A stretch of 64,000 nucleotides of DNA from an uncultured Monoglobus sp. (GTDB lineage: Bacteria > Bacillota > Clostridia > Monoglobales > Monoglobaceae): assembly GCA_947624305.1 (NCBI GenBank), contig CANQKC010000004.1, positions 1 through 64,000 of the forward strand. The letters are read 5' to 3'. Under the pieces are notes generated by a model. The model had not been told where the DNA came from. It saw only the letters and a list, made by a program, of their open reading frames with translations, and searched no databases. The stretch's first letter is position 1. Each line of letters opens with the position of its first letter. Shown piece by piece: positions 51,315-59,020 of the stretch. The translations under genes and the position numbers were made by a program.

Positions 51315-51768
51315 TCAGCGGCGGATCTTGCCGCAGGCGATTTTGATTCCCGGAGTCCCCGGACGGCTGAGTCTTAAAATCGTCCGGCTTGCTGTGAATA
51401 ATGACCGTTTTGCCGATAATCTCTTTTACGGTGAACCGGTCGGTCAGCACCGATATGTACGCGTATCCGTTGTTCCCGAAAAGCGGCGGCAGGTCGCCGG
51501 CGTGGCATGGGTGCAGGCTTTCGCCCGGGTTGTAATGCGTGCCCGCGTCGGCAAACGGGTCGTCCGCGTCTCCCGAACAGCTTGTTCCGCCGTGGATATG
51601 AAACGCGAATATGCCGCAGCCGTCATCGGTTGGCAGACCGCATATTTTGGCTGTAACCAGCACGCCGTTTGTCATCTGCCTGAAGGTCACGGTTCCGTGA
51701 ATGTCCGGGCAGTCACCGATCCCTTTTACTTCCGCCCGCGCGGCGGAGCATGTGTTATTTTTAGTCAT
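51315..51768 (-). pseudogene. sodC: Cu/Zn superoxide dismutase family gene with a C-terminal frameshift
   Basis: About 140 residues of good SodC-family sequence: FHIHGG (copper ligands), HYNPG, HPCHAGDLPPL, RFTVKEIIGKTVIIH and DDFKTQPSGDSG. After SGDSG the open frame (which continues to 51052) turns into unrelated sequence across the terminator and the opposing hepT gene. Removing one base near 51340-51346 restores G-I-K-I-A-C-G-K-I-R-R and a stop at 51315-51317, just before the terminator. The lost segment carries the conserved Cys of the structural disulfide. No signal peptide is present. GGGAGG precedes the ATG at 51768; the longer N-terminus to 51804 has none. Either a true inactivating indel or a sequencing error. 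Confidence 0.8.
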
Positions 51769-52224
51769 ATTATTACCTCCCGAGGTATAATATGACCAAA
51801 ACAAAGCAGCGGTGAAACAAAATGATTGGCAGGTAAATTGTTGTCCGCATAAAATTTATGAAAGTATTAATAGCGGGCGGATAATATCCGCCCCTACAAC
51901 CGAACACACGGTATCATCAATGTTAATGCGCGGCATTTGCGCATACCGTTGTAGGGGCGGCAATCTGCCGCCCGTGAGCCTCGCCCCTTGGGGAGAGGTG
52001 TCAGGCGAAGCCTGACGGAGAGGGGTTAACATAGTGATTATGGATTAGCGAATAGGTCTCCCGGTGTAGGGCGGCATGCCCACATGCCGCCGCGGGACGT
52101 CGAGGGCGCCGTCCCCTACGACCAAAGTTCGCAAAATGTTGTAGGGGCGGCAATCTGCCGCCCGCTTTATGGGAACAAACCGAAAATTTATTTCGGGGCG
52201 GTAAAGTCCGCGTTGGATTTTTGC
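51769..52224. repeat. Cluster of palindromic repeats
   Basis: 456 bp without a gene. A unit at 51875-51973 starts with GGGCGGATAATATCCGCCC and CCCCTACAAC and ends with the inverted GTTGTAGGGG and GGGCGGCAATCTGCCGCCC. A second unit at 52065-52163 starts GTGTAGGGCGGCATGCC and ends with the same 26 bp as the first (51948-51973 equals 52138-52163). Between them, 51978-52025 is a double-hairpin element like 49307-49350. A weaker copy lies at about 52195-52212. The ends are inverted, as in MITE-like or REP-like units. Confidence 0.85.
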
Positions 52225-52914
52225 TTATTGCACCATCATGTTGCCTATGCCGATTCCTCCGTCACCCACGATTTTCAACTGCAAACCGTAATTTACAGGG
52301 ATAGAAACTGTTTTGGGCAAAGCTTCATCTTCAAGCTCTACCTCTTTTACCGTCCTTCCGTCAACGATAAATGATACAGATTTACTATTTTGACCAACGG
52401 CATGTATTGTACATTCTATGGTTGAATATTTGCCGTTAAGATTAAATAATGCATTTCCATTCTTGCCTCCCCAATTGTCCCTGAATGCGAAACCGTTACT
52501 GTATTTTTCTCCCGACATCTCAAAGCTTTGACCTTCGCTTGCTAAATATGTGTAGCAATTACTTTCATCATACGGCGGGCAGGCTTCCAAAAACGGGGTT
52601 CCGCCCGGAACCATTTCGTCCCATAAATACACGCTTTGGGTCGCTCCGTCCCATGTTACCTGCATATCGGCAAGATTTGCCGTGCCTCTTACGGGCATAT
52701 AGGTCGTTCCGTTGTAGATAAACGGCTCGATCGTGCTGCCGTTCGCGTCCTTTAATTCACATAAAACATTGTCCTTGTAAACTTTGATATTGTTGTATTC
52801 CACTTCGATCGTTTCAAATTTCTGCTTCGCGAAAACTCCGCCGCTTACGACTAAGGCTCCGATAATGAGGCCGGAGACCGCGCCTTTTAATCTTTCTTTT
52901 ATTATTGGTTTCAT
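52225..52914 (-). CDS. Exported stalk-domain plus NPCBM-domain protein
   Basis: 229 residues. The N-terminal hydrophobic segment (about 10-30) is a signal peptide or anchor. Residues about 35-100 resemble the copper-amine-oxidase N-terminal stalk domain (YNGTTYMPVRGTANLADMQVTWD). About 125-229 resemble an NPCBM carbohydrate-binding module (GEKYSNGFAF, NLNGKYSTIECTIHAVGQ, LQLKIVGDGGIGIGNMMV). GGAGGG precedes the ATG. No catalytic domain. A wall- or sugar-binding role is inferred. Confidence 0.75.
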   Translation of the reverse strand: MKPIIKERLKGAVSGLIIGALVVSGGVFAKQKFETIEVEYNNIKVYKDNVLCELKDANGSTIEPFIYNGTTYMPVRGTANLADMQVTWDGATQSVYLWDEMVPGGTPFLEACPPYDESNCYTYLASEGQSFEMSGEKYSNGFAFRDNWGGKNGNALFNLNGKYSTIECTIHAVGQNSKSVSFIVDGRTVKEVELEDEALPKTVSIPVNYGLQLKIVGDGGIGIGNMMVQ

Positions 52915-53329
52915 TTTTAACCCTCCGATATTTTATAATGTGGCCGACAATTTTATCCGAGCGTCATGTTCTCTCCCCGCCTTTCCGACAAAAATTTCAA
53001 ATAAAAAATGTGCAGCCCGAGTCTGAGCTGCACATAAAAACGCGGCTAAGACTTCAATGCTGCCACACATCCGAAACAAATACAACAATAACACACATAC
53101 TGTTTTATTTACGCTTGTCAAAGCCGACATTTTTAGCTTATTACAGCGTAAATAAAACTATGCATGAAAAAAACAGCTTTCATTGCTATATATTCAGATA
53201 TGTGGCACAATCAGTATATCATAATATTCCAAAAAGGTCAATGCGGAATTGAAAAATATAACAAAACAGAGGCACGGCCGTACCTCTGTTTTGTTATATT
53301 TTTCAAGCGCTCCCGCGAGTAAATACGTT
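52915..53329. other. AT-rich intergenic region with several inverted repeats
   Basis: 415 bp with no supported gene. A 9-bp hairpin with A/T flanks lies at 53008-53035 (ATGTGCAGC/GCTGCACAT). Exact 13-bp inverted repeats GTTTTATTTACGC and GCGTAAATAAAAC lie at 53102-53114 and 53146-53158. A 54-bp palindrome at 53251-53304 is listed separately. A 30-codon frame from 53160 has no ribosome site. Confidence 0.65.
53251..53304. terminator. 54-bp palindrome, probable bidirectional terminator
   Basis: Perfect 22-bp arms (53251-53272 and 53283-53304) surround a 10-nt centre that itself contains the palindrome ACGGCCGT. A and T tracts flank both ends. It lies 25 bp after the end of the minus-strand HEPN gene, so it could end that transcript. 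Confidence 0.75.
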
Positions 53330-53725
53330 TTAATTGATTTTTTCTATTATACTTTTAATATATTCATACAGTTTTTCGGTATCTTTAAGAGCTTTTTCGG
53401 CGTGGTGTTCCGCTATGAACAGTTCCTGCGGGTATCGGATTTTAACTCCGTAAGGCGTGAGATTGTCACACATTTCGATATATTCCTCGTCTATGTCAAT
53501 GAATTCGCCAAGTTCCTCGGCAAGCAGACCCAAATCATGAGTTTTTCGTAAATTCGCTCCGCTTGCCAAAAGCGCGCCTTTGAGCAGTTTTTCAATCGTT
53601 TGCTGGCAATGATAGCAAATTATTTCGAGAGGGCGGGGTTTCATATTGTAGTACAGATGTTTTGCCGTTTTATAATCCATTTCGGCAAAACTTTCCCATT
53701 CATTGATTAAATCATTATTCTTCAT
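53330..53725 (-). CDS. HEPN-domain protein (toxin-side partner)
   Basis: 131 residues of the classical HEPN family: YHCQQTIEKLLKGALLASGANLRKTHDLGLLAEEL. The R-x4-6-H RNase motif is not clear (there is R-K-T-H only), so RNase activity is uncertain and a substrate-binding role is possible. It overlaps the MNT gene by 11 bp. Confidence 0.85.
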   Translation of the reverse strand: MKNNDLINEWESFAEMDYKTAKHLYYNMKPRPLEIICYHCQQTIEKLLKGALLASGANLRKTHDLGLLAEELGEFIDIDEEYIEMCDNLTPYGVKIRYPQELFIAEHHAEKALKDTEKLYEYIKSIIEKIN

Positions 53726-54029
53726 AAAGCAAAATTCCTTCCTGCTTTACAGTTTTTTCAAGGGTGTTTTGCGTTGAGCGCTTATCAAAAGCGGTCTCAT
53801 ATCCGACCACGATATCTACGGGGCGTTTTCTTATGCCGCGCAAAGATTTGTACGCCTTTTGCGACAGTTCTATTTTATCTCCCGCCTCGTCGGGAACAAC
53901 GACATAAAAATCATAGTCGCTGTCGTCGGTATAATTATCTTTGGCAAAAGAGCCAAACAAATATATGCGCTTCGGCGCTACGCTTGCGCGTATCTTGTCT
54001 TTAATTGCGGTTATCTCGTAATTAACCAT
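53715..54029 (-). CDS. MNT-type nucleotidyltransferase (second pair)
   Basis: 104 residues with a complete G-S-x10-D-x-D motif (GSFAKDNYTDDSDYD). It is first in a two-gene minus-strand operon with the HEPN gene, with AAAGGATG as ribosome site. This is a second, distinct HEPN-MNT module within 3 kb of the first. Confidence 0.88.
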   Translation of the reverse strand: MVNYEITAIKDKIRASVAPKRIYLFGSFAKDNYTDDSDYDFYVVVPDEAGDKIELSQKAYKSLRGIRKRPVDIVVGYETAFDKRSTQNTLEKTVKQEGILLYEE

Positions 54030-54052
54030 AAAACCACATCCTTTATGTGATT

Positions 54053-54080
54053 ATTATATCACAATTATATAAAATGTCAA
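54053..54080 (-). promoter_or_regulatory. Promoter of the second MNT-HEPN operon
   Basis: Minus strand: TTGACA (54080-54075), 16 bp, TATAAT (54058-54053), both perfect. Confidence 0.8.
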
Positions 54081-54109
54081 TCAAACAATATTTTAATTGT
54101 TATTCCAAA

Positions 54110-54147
54110 GCAAAAAGCGCTGGAATATGCCATTGCATATTCCAGCG
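54110..54147 (-). terminator. Terminator of the ABC transporter operon
   Basis: A perfect 13-bp stem (CGCTGGAATATGC with GCATATTCCAGCG), 4-nt loop, followed on the minus strand by CTTTTTG. Confidence 0.9.
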
Positions 54148-54154
54148 GGGTTGT

Positions 54155-54949
54155 TTAGTTTAATAGCGCGCGGTCGTTGGCGAATTCCTCGCCGCTGATG
54201 TCGGCGAACTTTTTGAGCAGGTCGTCGACTGTGAGTGACTTTTTCTCGTCGCCCTCGGCGCTGTATATTATTCTGCCCTCGTGCATCATGATCAGCTTGT
54301 TTCCGTGGGTTATCGCGTCCTTCATGTTGTGCGTGATCATCATCGCGGTCAGGCCTTCCTCGCGGATAAACTTGTCCGAAAGCTCCAGCACGGTCGCCGC
54401 GGTCTTAGGGTCGAGCGCCGCCGTGTGCTCGTCGAGAAGCAGCAGCTTCGGCTTCCGCATTACCGCCATCAGAAGAGTCAGCGCCTGACGCTGGCCGCCC
54501 GACAGCAGCCCGACCTTGGTGGACAGCCTGTCCTCAAGGCCGAGACCGAGGTGCGACAGCATCTCTTTGTACATCTTGCGCTCCTTGTTGGTTATCGCCC
54601 ATTTAAGGCCGTGGGATTTTCCCCTTCGGTAGGCGATCGACAGGTTTTCCTCGATCCACATGTCCGCCGCGGTGCCCATCATCGGATCCTGGAACACGCG
54701 GCCGAGATACTTGGCGCGCTTGTGCTCGGGAAGGCGCGTCACGTCGATCCCGTCGATCACGATGCTGCCGCGGTCCACGCGGAACACGCCGCAAATGCTG
54801 TTGAGCAGCGTGGATTTTCCGGCGCCGTTGCCGCCGATAATCGTAATAAAGTCGCCTTCGTTCAGCGTCAGATCAACGCCGCGCAGCGCCTGCTTCTCAT
54901 TGACGGTGCCCTTGTTGAACGTCTTGTGAATGTTTGTCAGTTTAAGCAT
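54155..54949 (-). CDS. ABC transporter ATP-binding protein (TrpZ/COG1101 type)
   Basis: 264 residues. Walker A is GGNGAGKST (about 38-46), the signature is LLSGGQRQALTL, and Walker B is LLLLDEHTAALD, followed by the H-loop ITHN. It energises uptake with the permease and binding protein genes upstream. Its start overlaps the permease stop by 8 bp. Confidence 0.92.
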   Translation of the reverse strand: MLKLTNIHKTFNKGTVNEKQALRGVDLTLNEGDFITIIGGNGAGKSTLLNSICGVFRVDRGSIVIDGIDVTRLPEHKRAKYLGRVFQDPMMGTAADMWIEENLSIAYRRGKSHGLKWAITNKERKMYKEMLSHLGLGLEDRLSTKVGLLSGGQRQALTLLMAVMRKPKLLLLDEHTAALDPKTAATVLELSDKFIREEGLTAMMITHNMKDAITHGNKLIMMHEGRIIYSAEGDEKKSLTVDDLLKKFADISGEEFANDRALLN

Positions 54950-55847
54950 CCCGCGCCGCCTCCTTATCTGTTTTTCTCTCGGCTATTTTGCGCTTCCAGT
55001 ACGGCACTCCGAGGAATACCGCGACAACCAGAGCTGACAGCATCTTCAGGTCGTTGGCGTTAAGACCCGCCTGAAGAATAAGGGTGATCACCATATAATA
55101 TATTATGCCGCCGATCACCGCCGCAAGCAGCTTCAGCGCGAAATTCTTGAATATCCGGCTTAGCAGCACCTCGCCTATGATGACCGCCGCAAGTCCGATA
55201 ACGATCGCACCGCGGCCCATGTTGATGTCCGCAAAGCCCTGGTATTGCGCCAGCAGCGCGCCCGAGAGAGCGACCAGACCGTTTGACAGCACGAGGCCGA
55301 TTATTTTGTTTGTCTCGGTGTTTATTCCGTTGGCCCTTGCCATGTTCCCGTTGCAGCCTGTGGCGCGCAGCGAGTGGCCGAGCTCGGTGCCGAAGAACCA
55401 GTACATGACCGCGATGATAACGATAACGAATATCGCTCCCGTGAGTATCGCGCCGGGAATGTTGCGCAGCGAGATCATAAGGTCATACTTTTCGACCGAG
55501 AGCGGAAGATTGGCCTTCTGCGACATGATGCGCAGGTTTACCGAGTAGAGGACAAACTGTGTCAGAATACCGGCGAGTATGGCGGGAATTCCGAATTTGG
55601 TGTGAAAAATTCCGGTGATCAGACCCGCCAGACAGCCCGCGATAAAGGCGATAAGCAGCGCGGGCCACACGTTCATTCCTCCGGTCACGCAGACCACAAG
55701 AGTCGCGCCGCCCGTGGCCATGGTCCCGTCAACCGTAAGGTCGGCGACATCCAGTATTCTGAACGTTATGTAAACGCCCATGGCCATTATGCCCCAGATT
55801 ATTCCCTGCGCTATCGCGCCCGGCATGGGGGCAAAAATACTTAGCAT
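54942..55847 (-). CDS. ABC transporter permease (COG4120 type)
   Basis: 301 residues with about eight or nine membrane segments of the branched-chain/BMP-type permease fold. Motifs include GVYITFRILDVADLTVDGT near the N-terminus and GCNGNMARANGINTETNKIIGL in the coupling region. It forms one operon with the binding protein (89 bp upstream) and the ATPase (overlapping). The three-gene set matches TrpXYZ-type systems, some of which take up tryptophan or tyrosine. Confidence 0.9.
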   Translation of the reverse strand: MLSIFAPMPGAIAQGIIWGIMAMGVYITFRILDVADLTVDGTMATGGATLVVCVTGGMNVWPALLIAFIAGCLAGLITGIFHTKFGIPAILAGILTQFVLYSVNLRIMSQKANLPLSVEKYDLMISLRNIPGAILTGAIFVIVIIAVMYWFFGTELGHSLRATGCNGNMARANGINTETNKIIGLVLSNGLVALSGALLAQYQGFADINMGRGAIVIGLAAVIIGEVLLSRIFKNFALKLLAAVIGGIIYYMVITLILQAGLNANDLKMLSALVVAVFLGVPYWKRKIAERKTDKEAARDA

Positions 55848-55936
55848 TTATATCATCCTTCCGTTTGTGTTCAGCAAAGAAATTTGCAATGAGACGGTTC
55901 AGCCCCATTGCAAATCCGTGTTCATTTTGGTTTGAA

Positions 55937-56971
55937 TTACTCGGCGGCTTCCTCTGCCAGAGCCTCGTAATCGTCGGGAATCGTGATTCCCAGCGCTTCC
56001 GCGCGCTCGGGAGCGTACATCTTTGTGAGGTCCTCAGCGTACTGGATCTCCATTTCGGCGGGATCTTTGCCGTTTACGAGAATGTCATAAGCCATCTCGC
56101 CCGCCGCTTGACCGAGGCTGTAGTACGAGATAGAGAGCGTCGCGATGCCGCAGGCTCTGCAAATGCCTTCCTCGCCGGCGATGACCGGAATGTTGGCGGG
56201 AACCGCGATATTGGCAACGATCTCGCCGTTTGCCGCAACCGTGTTGTCGGTGGGGATATAGAGAGCGTCCGCGCTGCCGCAGGCCGTCGTGGTCACTGCC
56301 GCGATGTCGTTGGAGTCTGCGAAGGGATACTCGGTCGTGGTGTAGCCCAGCTTCTCAAGTTCAGCCGCGACAATGTCGATCTGATACTTCGAGTTGGCCT
56401 CGTTTGAGCAGTAGAGCAGACCGATATTTTTCGCGTCGGGAAGCAGCTCTTTGAACATTGCCGCCTGCTCCTCAAGAGGCGCTAAGTCGGCTGTGCCGGT
56501 GATGTTTCTGCCGGTCGTGCCCGTCCAGTCGTCGATATCGAGAGCCGTGGCGTAGTCCGTGATCGAGGTGCCCACGATCGGGATCGAGTCGGTGGCGGCC
56601 GCCGCAGCCTGAAGTGCGGGCGTCGCGTTGGCGAAGATCAGGTCAACGTTTGAGGAAACCTGCTGATTGGCGATCGTTGCGCAGGTGGCGCTGTCGCCCG
56701 CGGCGTTCTGAAGGTCAAATTTAACCTTGTCGCCCAGCTTTTCCTCGAGAGTGTCCATAAATCCTTCGGTCGCCTTATCGAGCGCCTCGTGCTGAACCAG
56801 CTGAATGAGACCGATGCTGTAGCTCTCGGCGGTGTCGGCCTTAGACTCGGCGCTGCCGCCTGATGTGCCGCTTGCGGCACCCCCACCGGTTGTGCCGCCG
56901 CAGCCGGCCAGAGACGTAACGGCGAGAGTGGAAGCGGCCATAATTGCCAGTAATTTCTTCATTTTCTTCAT
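55937..56971 (-). CDS. ABC transporter substrate-binding lipoprotein (PF04392/TrpX type)
   Basis: 344 residues. The lipoprotein signal ends in SLAGC (Cys at about 24), followed by a Gly/Ser linker. The mature part has the ABC_sub_bind pattern: IGLIQLVQHEALDKATEGF, FANATPALQAAAAATDSIPIVGTSITDYATA, IGLLYCSNEANS and ADALYIPTDNTVAAN. The substrate may be an aromatic amino acid by family analogy, but this is not certain. No T-box or other riboswitch is visible in the short leader. Confidence 0.9.
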   Translation of the reverse strand: MKKMKKLLAIMAASTLAVTSLAGCGGTTGGGAASGTSGGSAESKADTAESYSIGLIQLVQHEALDKATEGFMDTLEEKLGDKVKFDLQNAAGDSATCATIANQQVSSNVDLIFANATPALQAAAAATDSIPIVGTSITDYATALDIDDWTGTTGRNITGTADLAPLEEQAAMFKELLPDAKNIGLLYCSNEANSKYQIDIVAAELEKLGYTTTEYPFADSNDIAAVTTTACGSADALYIPTDNTVAANGEIVANIAVPANIPVIAGEEGICRACGIATLSISYYSLGQAAGEMAYDILVNGKDPAEMEIQYAEDLTKMYAPERAEALGITIPDDYEALAEEAAE

Positions 56972-57022
56972 AAAACATAAGCTCCTTTTGGAAAAATTTT
57001 TATTTAATTTTGCCTAAAATTT

Positions 57023-57051
57023 ATTTTAACATTTAACCTTCGGCTTGTCAA
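57023..57051 (-). promoter_or_regulatory. Promoter of the ABC transporter operon
   Basis: Minus strand: perfect TTGACA (57051-57046), 17 bp, TAAAAT (57028-57023). Confidence 0.85.
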
Positions 57052-57070
57052 GCGAAACTGCCAAATTCTA

Positions 57071-57102
57071 CAAAAAATACGTCGGACGCAGCCGTTCCGA
57101 CG
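57071..57102 (-). terminator. Terminator of the Na/Pi cotransporter gene
   Basis: CGTCGGA and TCCGACG, a 9-nt loop, then TATTTTTT on the minus strand. Confidence 0.8.
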
Positions 57103-57111
57103 CGTGACGCT

Positions 57112-58881
57112 TTATTCAAGCGCGTATTTTTTCTTGTAATGCTCGTAATCGTCGCGGTACCTTCCGGGCATCTCGGCATGAAGTCTGCGCAGATACTCGT
57201 GTCTGTCGATATCCTCGCTTGAGTTGTTCTGGAGGATTGCCACGCCGATGTTGGAGCAGTGGTCGGAGATCCTCTCGGCGTTGCTCGTTATCTCAAGCAG
57301 CATGACTCCCGCCTCGACCGAGCAGGTCTGCGACTTGAGCCTCTGCATATGGTCGCTCTCGAGCTTTTCCTGGATACTGTCAACGACCTCCTCAAGCGGC
57401 TCTATCTTGAGCGCGAGATTTACGTCGTTTTTCGCGAGCGCCTCGTAGGTCAGCTCAACAATGTTTATAACGGCGCCGAACAGGATGTTAAGACCGTGCT
57501 CGGCGGTGTCGCTGAACTCAAGCCCGCGGGTTGAAAGGCCCTCGCATATCTCACGGATATTGTCGCAGTAATCGCCTATGCGTTCGATGTTGTTAACGAG
57601 CCTTAAATATGTCGTTGAGCGCTCGTTGTCGTGCTGCGAGAGATTTTCGTCCGAGATTTTTGAAAGATATGAGCTTATGCGTATCTCATATTCGTCAAGC
57701 AGGTTCTCGTTCGCGATCATCTGCTCATAGTCGCTGTCCGACGCTTCGCCGCGCACGATCGAGGCGCAGAGGCTGACGTTCTTTTTGGCGACCTTGAACA
57801 TTTTGATCAAAGTGATGCGAACGCGTCCGACGGCCACGAACGGGGTTTTGAGGAAACGCTCGTCAAGCTGCGCGAAGGGGTTGTCCTCCGTCTCGGATTT
57901 GCTGTCGCGGATCGTCTTTTCCGCGAGCCACACCAAAAGCTTTGAAAACGGCAGCAGCATGATCGTTGACGCGACGTTGAATATCGAGTGAAATATCGAT
58001 ATGTCGGTCGCCGAGACTCTGGAGTCCCAGAACGGCAGACCGATAGTGTACTGGAGTATATATATAACGGTCAAAAACACGATGGTTCCGATAACGTTGA
58101 AATAAAGGTGGATCATCGCGGCGCGCTTGGCGTTTTTGCTTGCGCCCACGGACGACAGAAGCGCCGTCACGCAGGTTCCGATATTCTGACCCATGATGAT
58201 CGGGAAGGCCGACGCGAATATGACCGTGGTGCTTGAGGCCACCGCCTGCAGCATTCCGACCGACGCCGCGCTGGACTGGATAATTCCCGTAATTCCCGCG
58301 CCTATCAGCAGGCCCGTGAAGGGGTTGGTCTGCATGGCGAATATGTTTTTGAGCGAAGGGACCATGTCAAACACGACCTCCATAGAGGACGACATAAAGT
58401 CCATGCCTATGAATATCAGGCCGAGGCCCACGAATATCTCGCCGATCGTTTTTATATTCTTTTTCGCGAAAAACACCAGCATGACCGCACCTGTGACAAT
58501 AAAAATCGGCGCCAGCGTCGTCGGCTTGAGCATGGCGAGGTACCACACGTCTCCGGGCAGGTCGTTAAGGCTCAGTATCCACGCCGTTATCGTGGTTCCG
58601 ATGTTCGCGCCCATGATTATGCCCACGGCCTGATTTAAGGTGAGCACTCCGGCGTTAACAAAGCCGACCACCATAACGGTGGTGGCTGAGGACGACTGCG
58701 TAAGGGCCGCGACAACCGCGCCCAAAGCCACCGATTTTACTATATTGCCGGTGACCTTTTCCATTATTTTGCGAAGCTTTGAGCCCGCGGCCCTCTCGAG
58801 CGAGGAGCTCATGGCGTTCATGCCGAACAAAAACATTCCCAGACCGCCGAACAGCGAAATTATTTGCAATGCTATATCCAT
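57112..58881 (-). CDS. Na/Pi cotransporter family protein with PhoU-like domain
   Basis: 589 residues. The membrane half (about 1-330) has the two inverted PF02690 repeats with the Q-S-S-S-A motifs (AALTQSSSATTVMVVGF and GIIQSSAASVGMLQAV). The C-terminal half (about 360-560) has PhoU-like helical repeats (NNIERIGDYCDNI, SNAERISDHCSNIG). It imports phosphate with Na+. The frame opens at 58935, but the ATG at 58881 has GGAGG 7 nt upstream and fits the family's start (LQIISLFGGLGMFLFGMN). Confidence 0.92.
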   Translation of the reverse strand: MDIALQIISLFGGLGMFLFGMNAMSSSLERAAGSKLRKIMEKVTGNIVKSVALGAVVAALTQSSSATTVMVVGFVNAGVLTLNQAVGIIMGANIGTTITAWILSLNDLPGDVWYLAMLKPTTLAPIFIVTGAVMLVFFAKKNIKTIGEIFVGLGLIFIGMDFMSSSMEVVFDMVPSLKNIFAMQTNPFTGLLIGAGITGIIQSSAASVGMLQAVASSTTVIFASAFPIIMGQNIGTCVTALLSSVGASKNAKRAAMIHLYFNVIGTIVFLTVIYILQYTIGLPFWDSRVSATDISIFHSIFNVASTIMLLPFSKLLVWLAEKTIRDSKSETEDNPFAQLDERFLKTPFVAVGRVRITLIKMFKVAKKNVSLCASIVRGEASDSDYEQMIANENLLDEYEIRISSYLSKISDENLSQHDNERSTTYLRLVNNIERIGDYCDNIREICEGLSTRGLEFSDTAEHGLNILFGAVINIVELTYEALAKNDVNLALKIEPLEEVVDSIQEKLESDHMQRLKSQTCSVEAGVMLLEITSNAERISDHCSNIGVAILQNNSSEDIDRHEYLRRLHAEMPGRYRDDYEHYKKKYALE

Positions 58882-59020
58882 AAGGATGCCTCCGTGTTGA
58901 ATTTTACCCAACTTCCACCAAATACAATATATCACGAAATAAGGAAAAAAACAACCGGTAAATTATAGCAATAACAGCCTGTCAAACGCGTCAATTTTGG
59001 CAATTATTTTGTCTGTTTGC

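Noticed and set aside
51875-52163. CRISPR array
   Set aside because: Repeats are palindromic, inverted and unevenly spaced, and no cas gene is present.
53160-53252. 30-codon reading frame in the AT-rich gap
   Set aside because: No ribosome site, no recognisable sequence, and it ends inside the 54-bp palindrome.
56972-57060. T-box or riboswitch before the TrpXYZ-type operon
   Set aside because: The leader is only about 50 nt and has no specifier or antiterminator elements.
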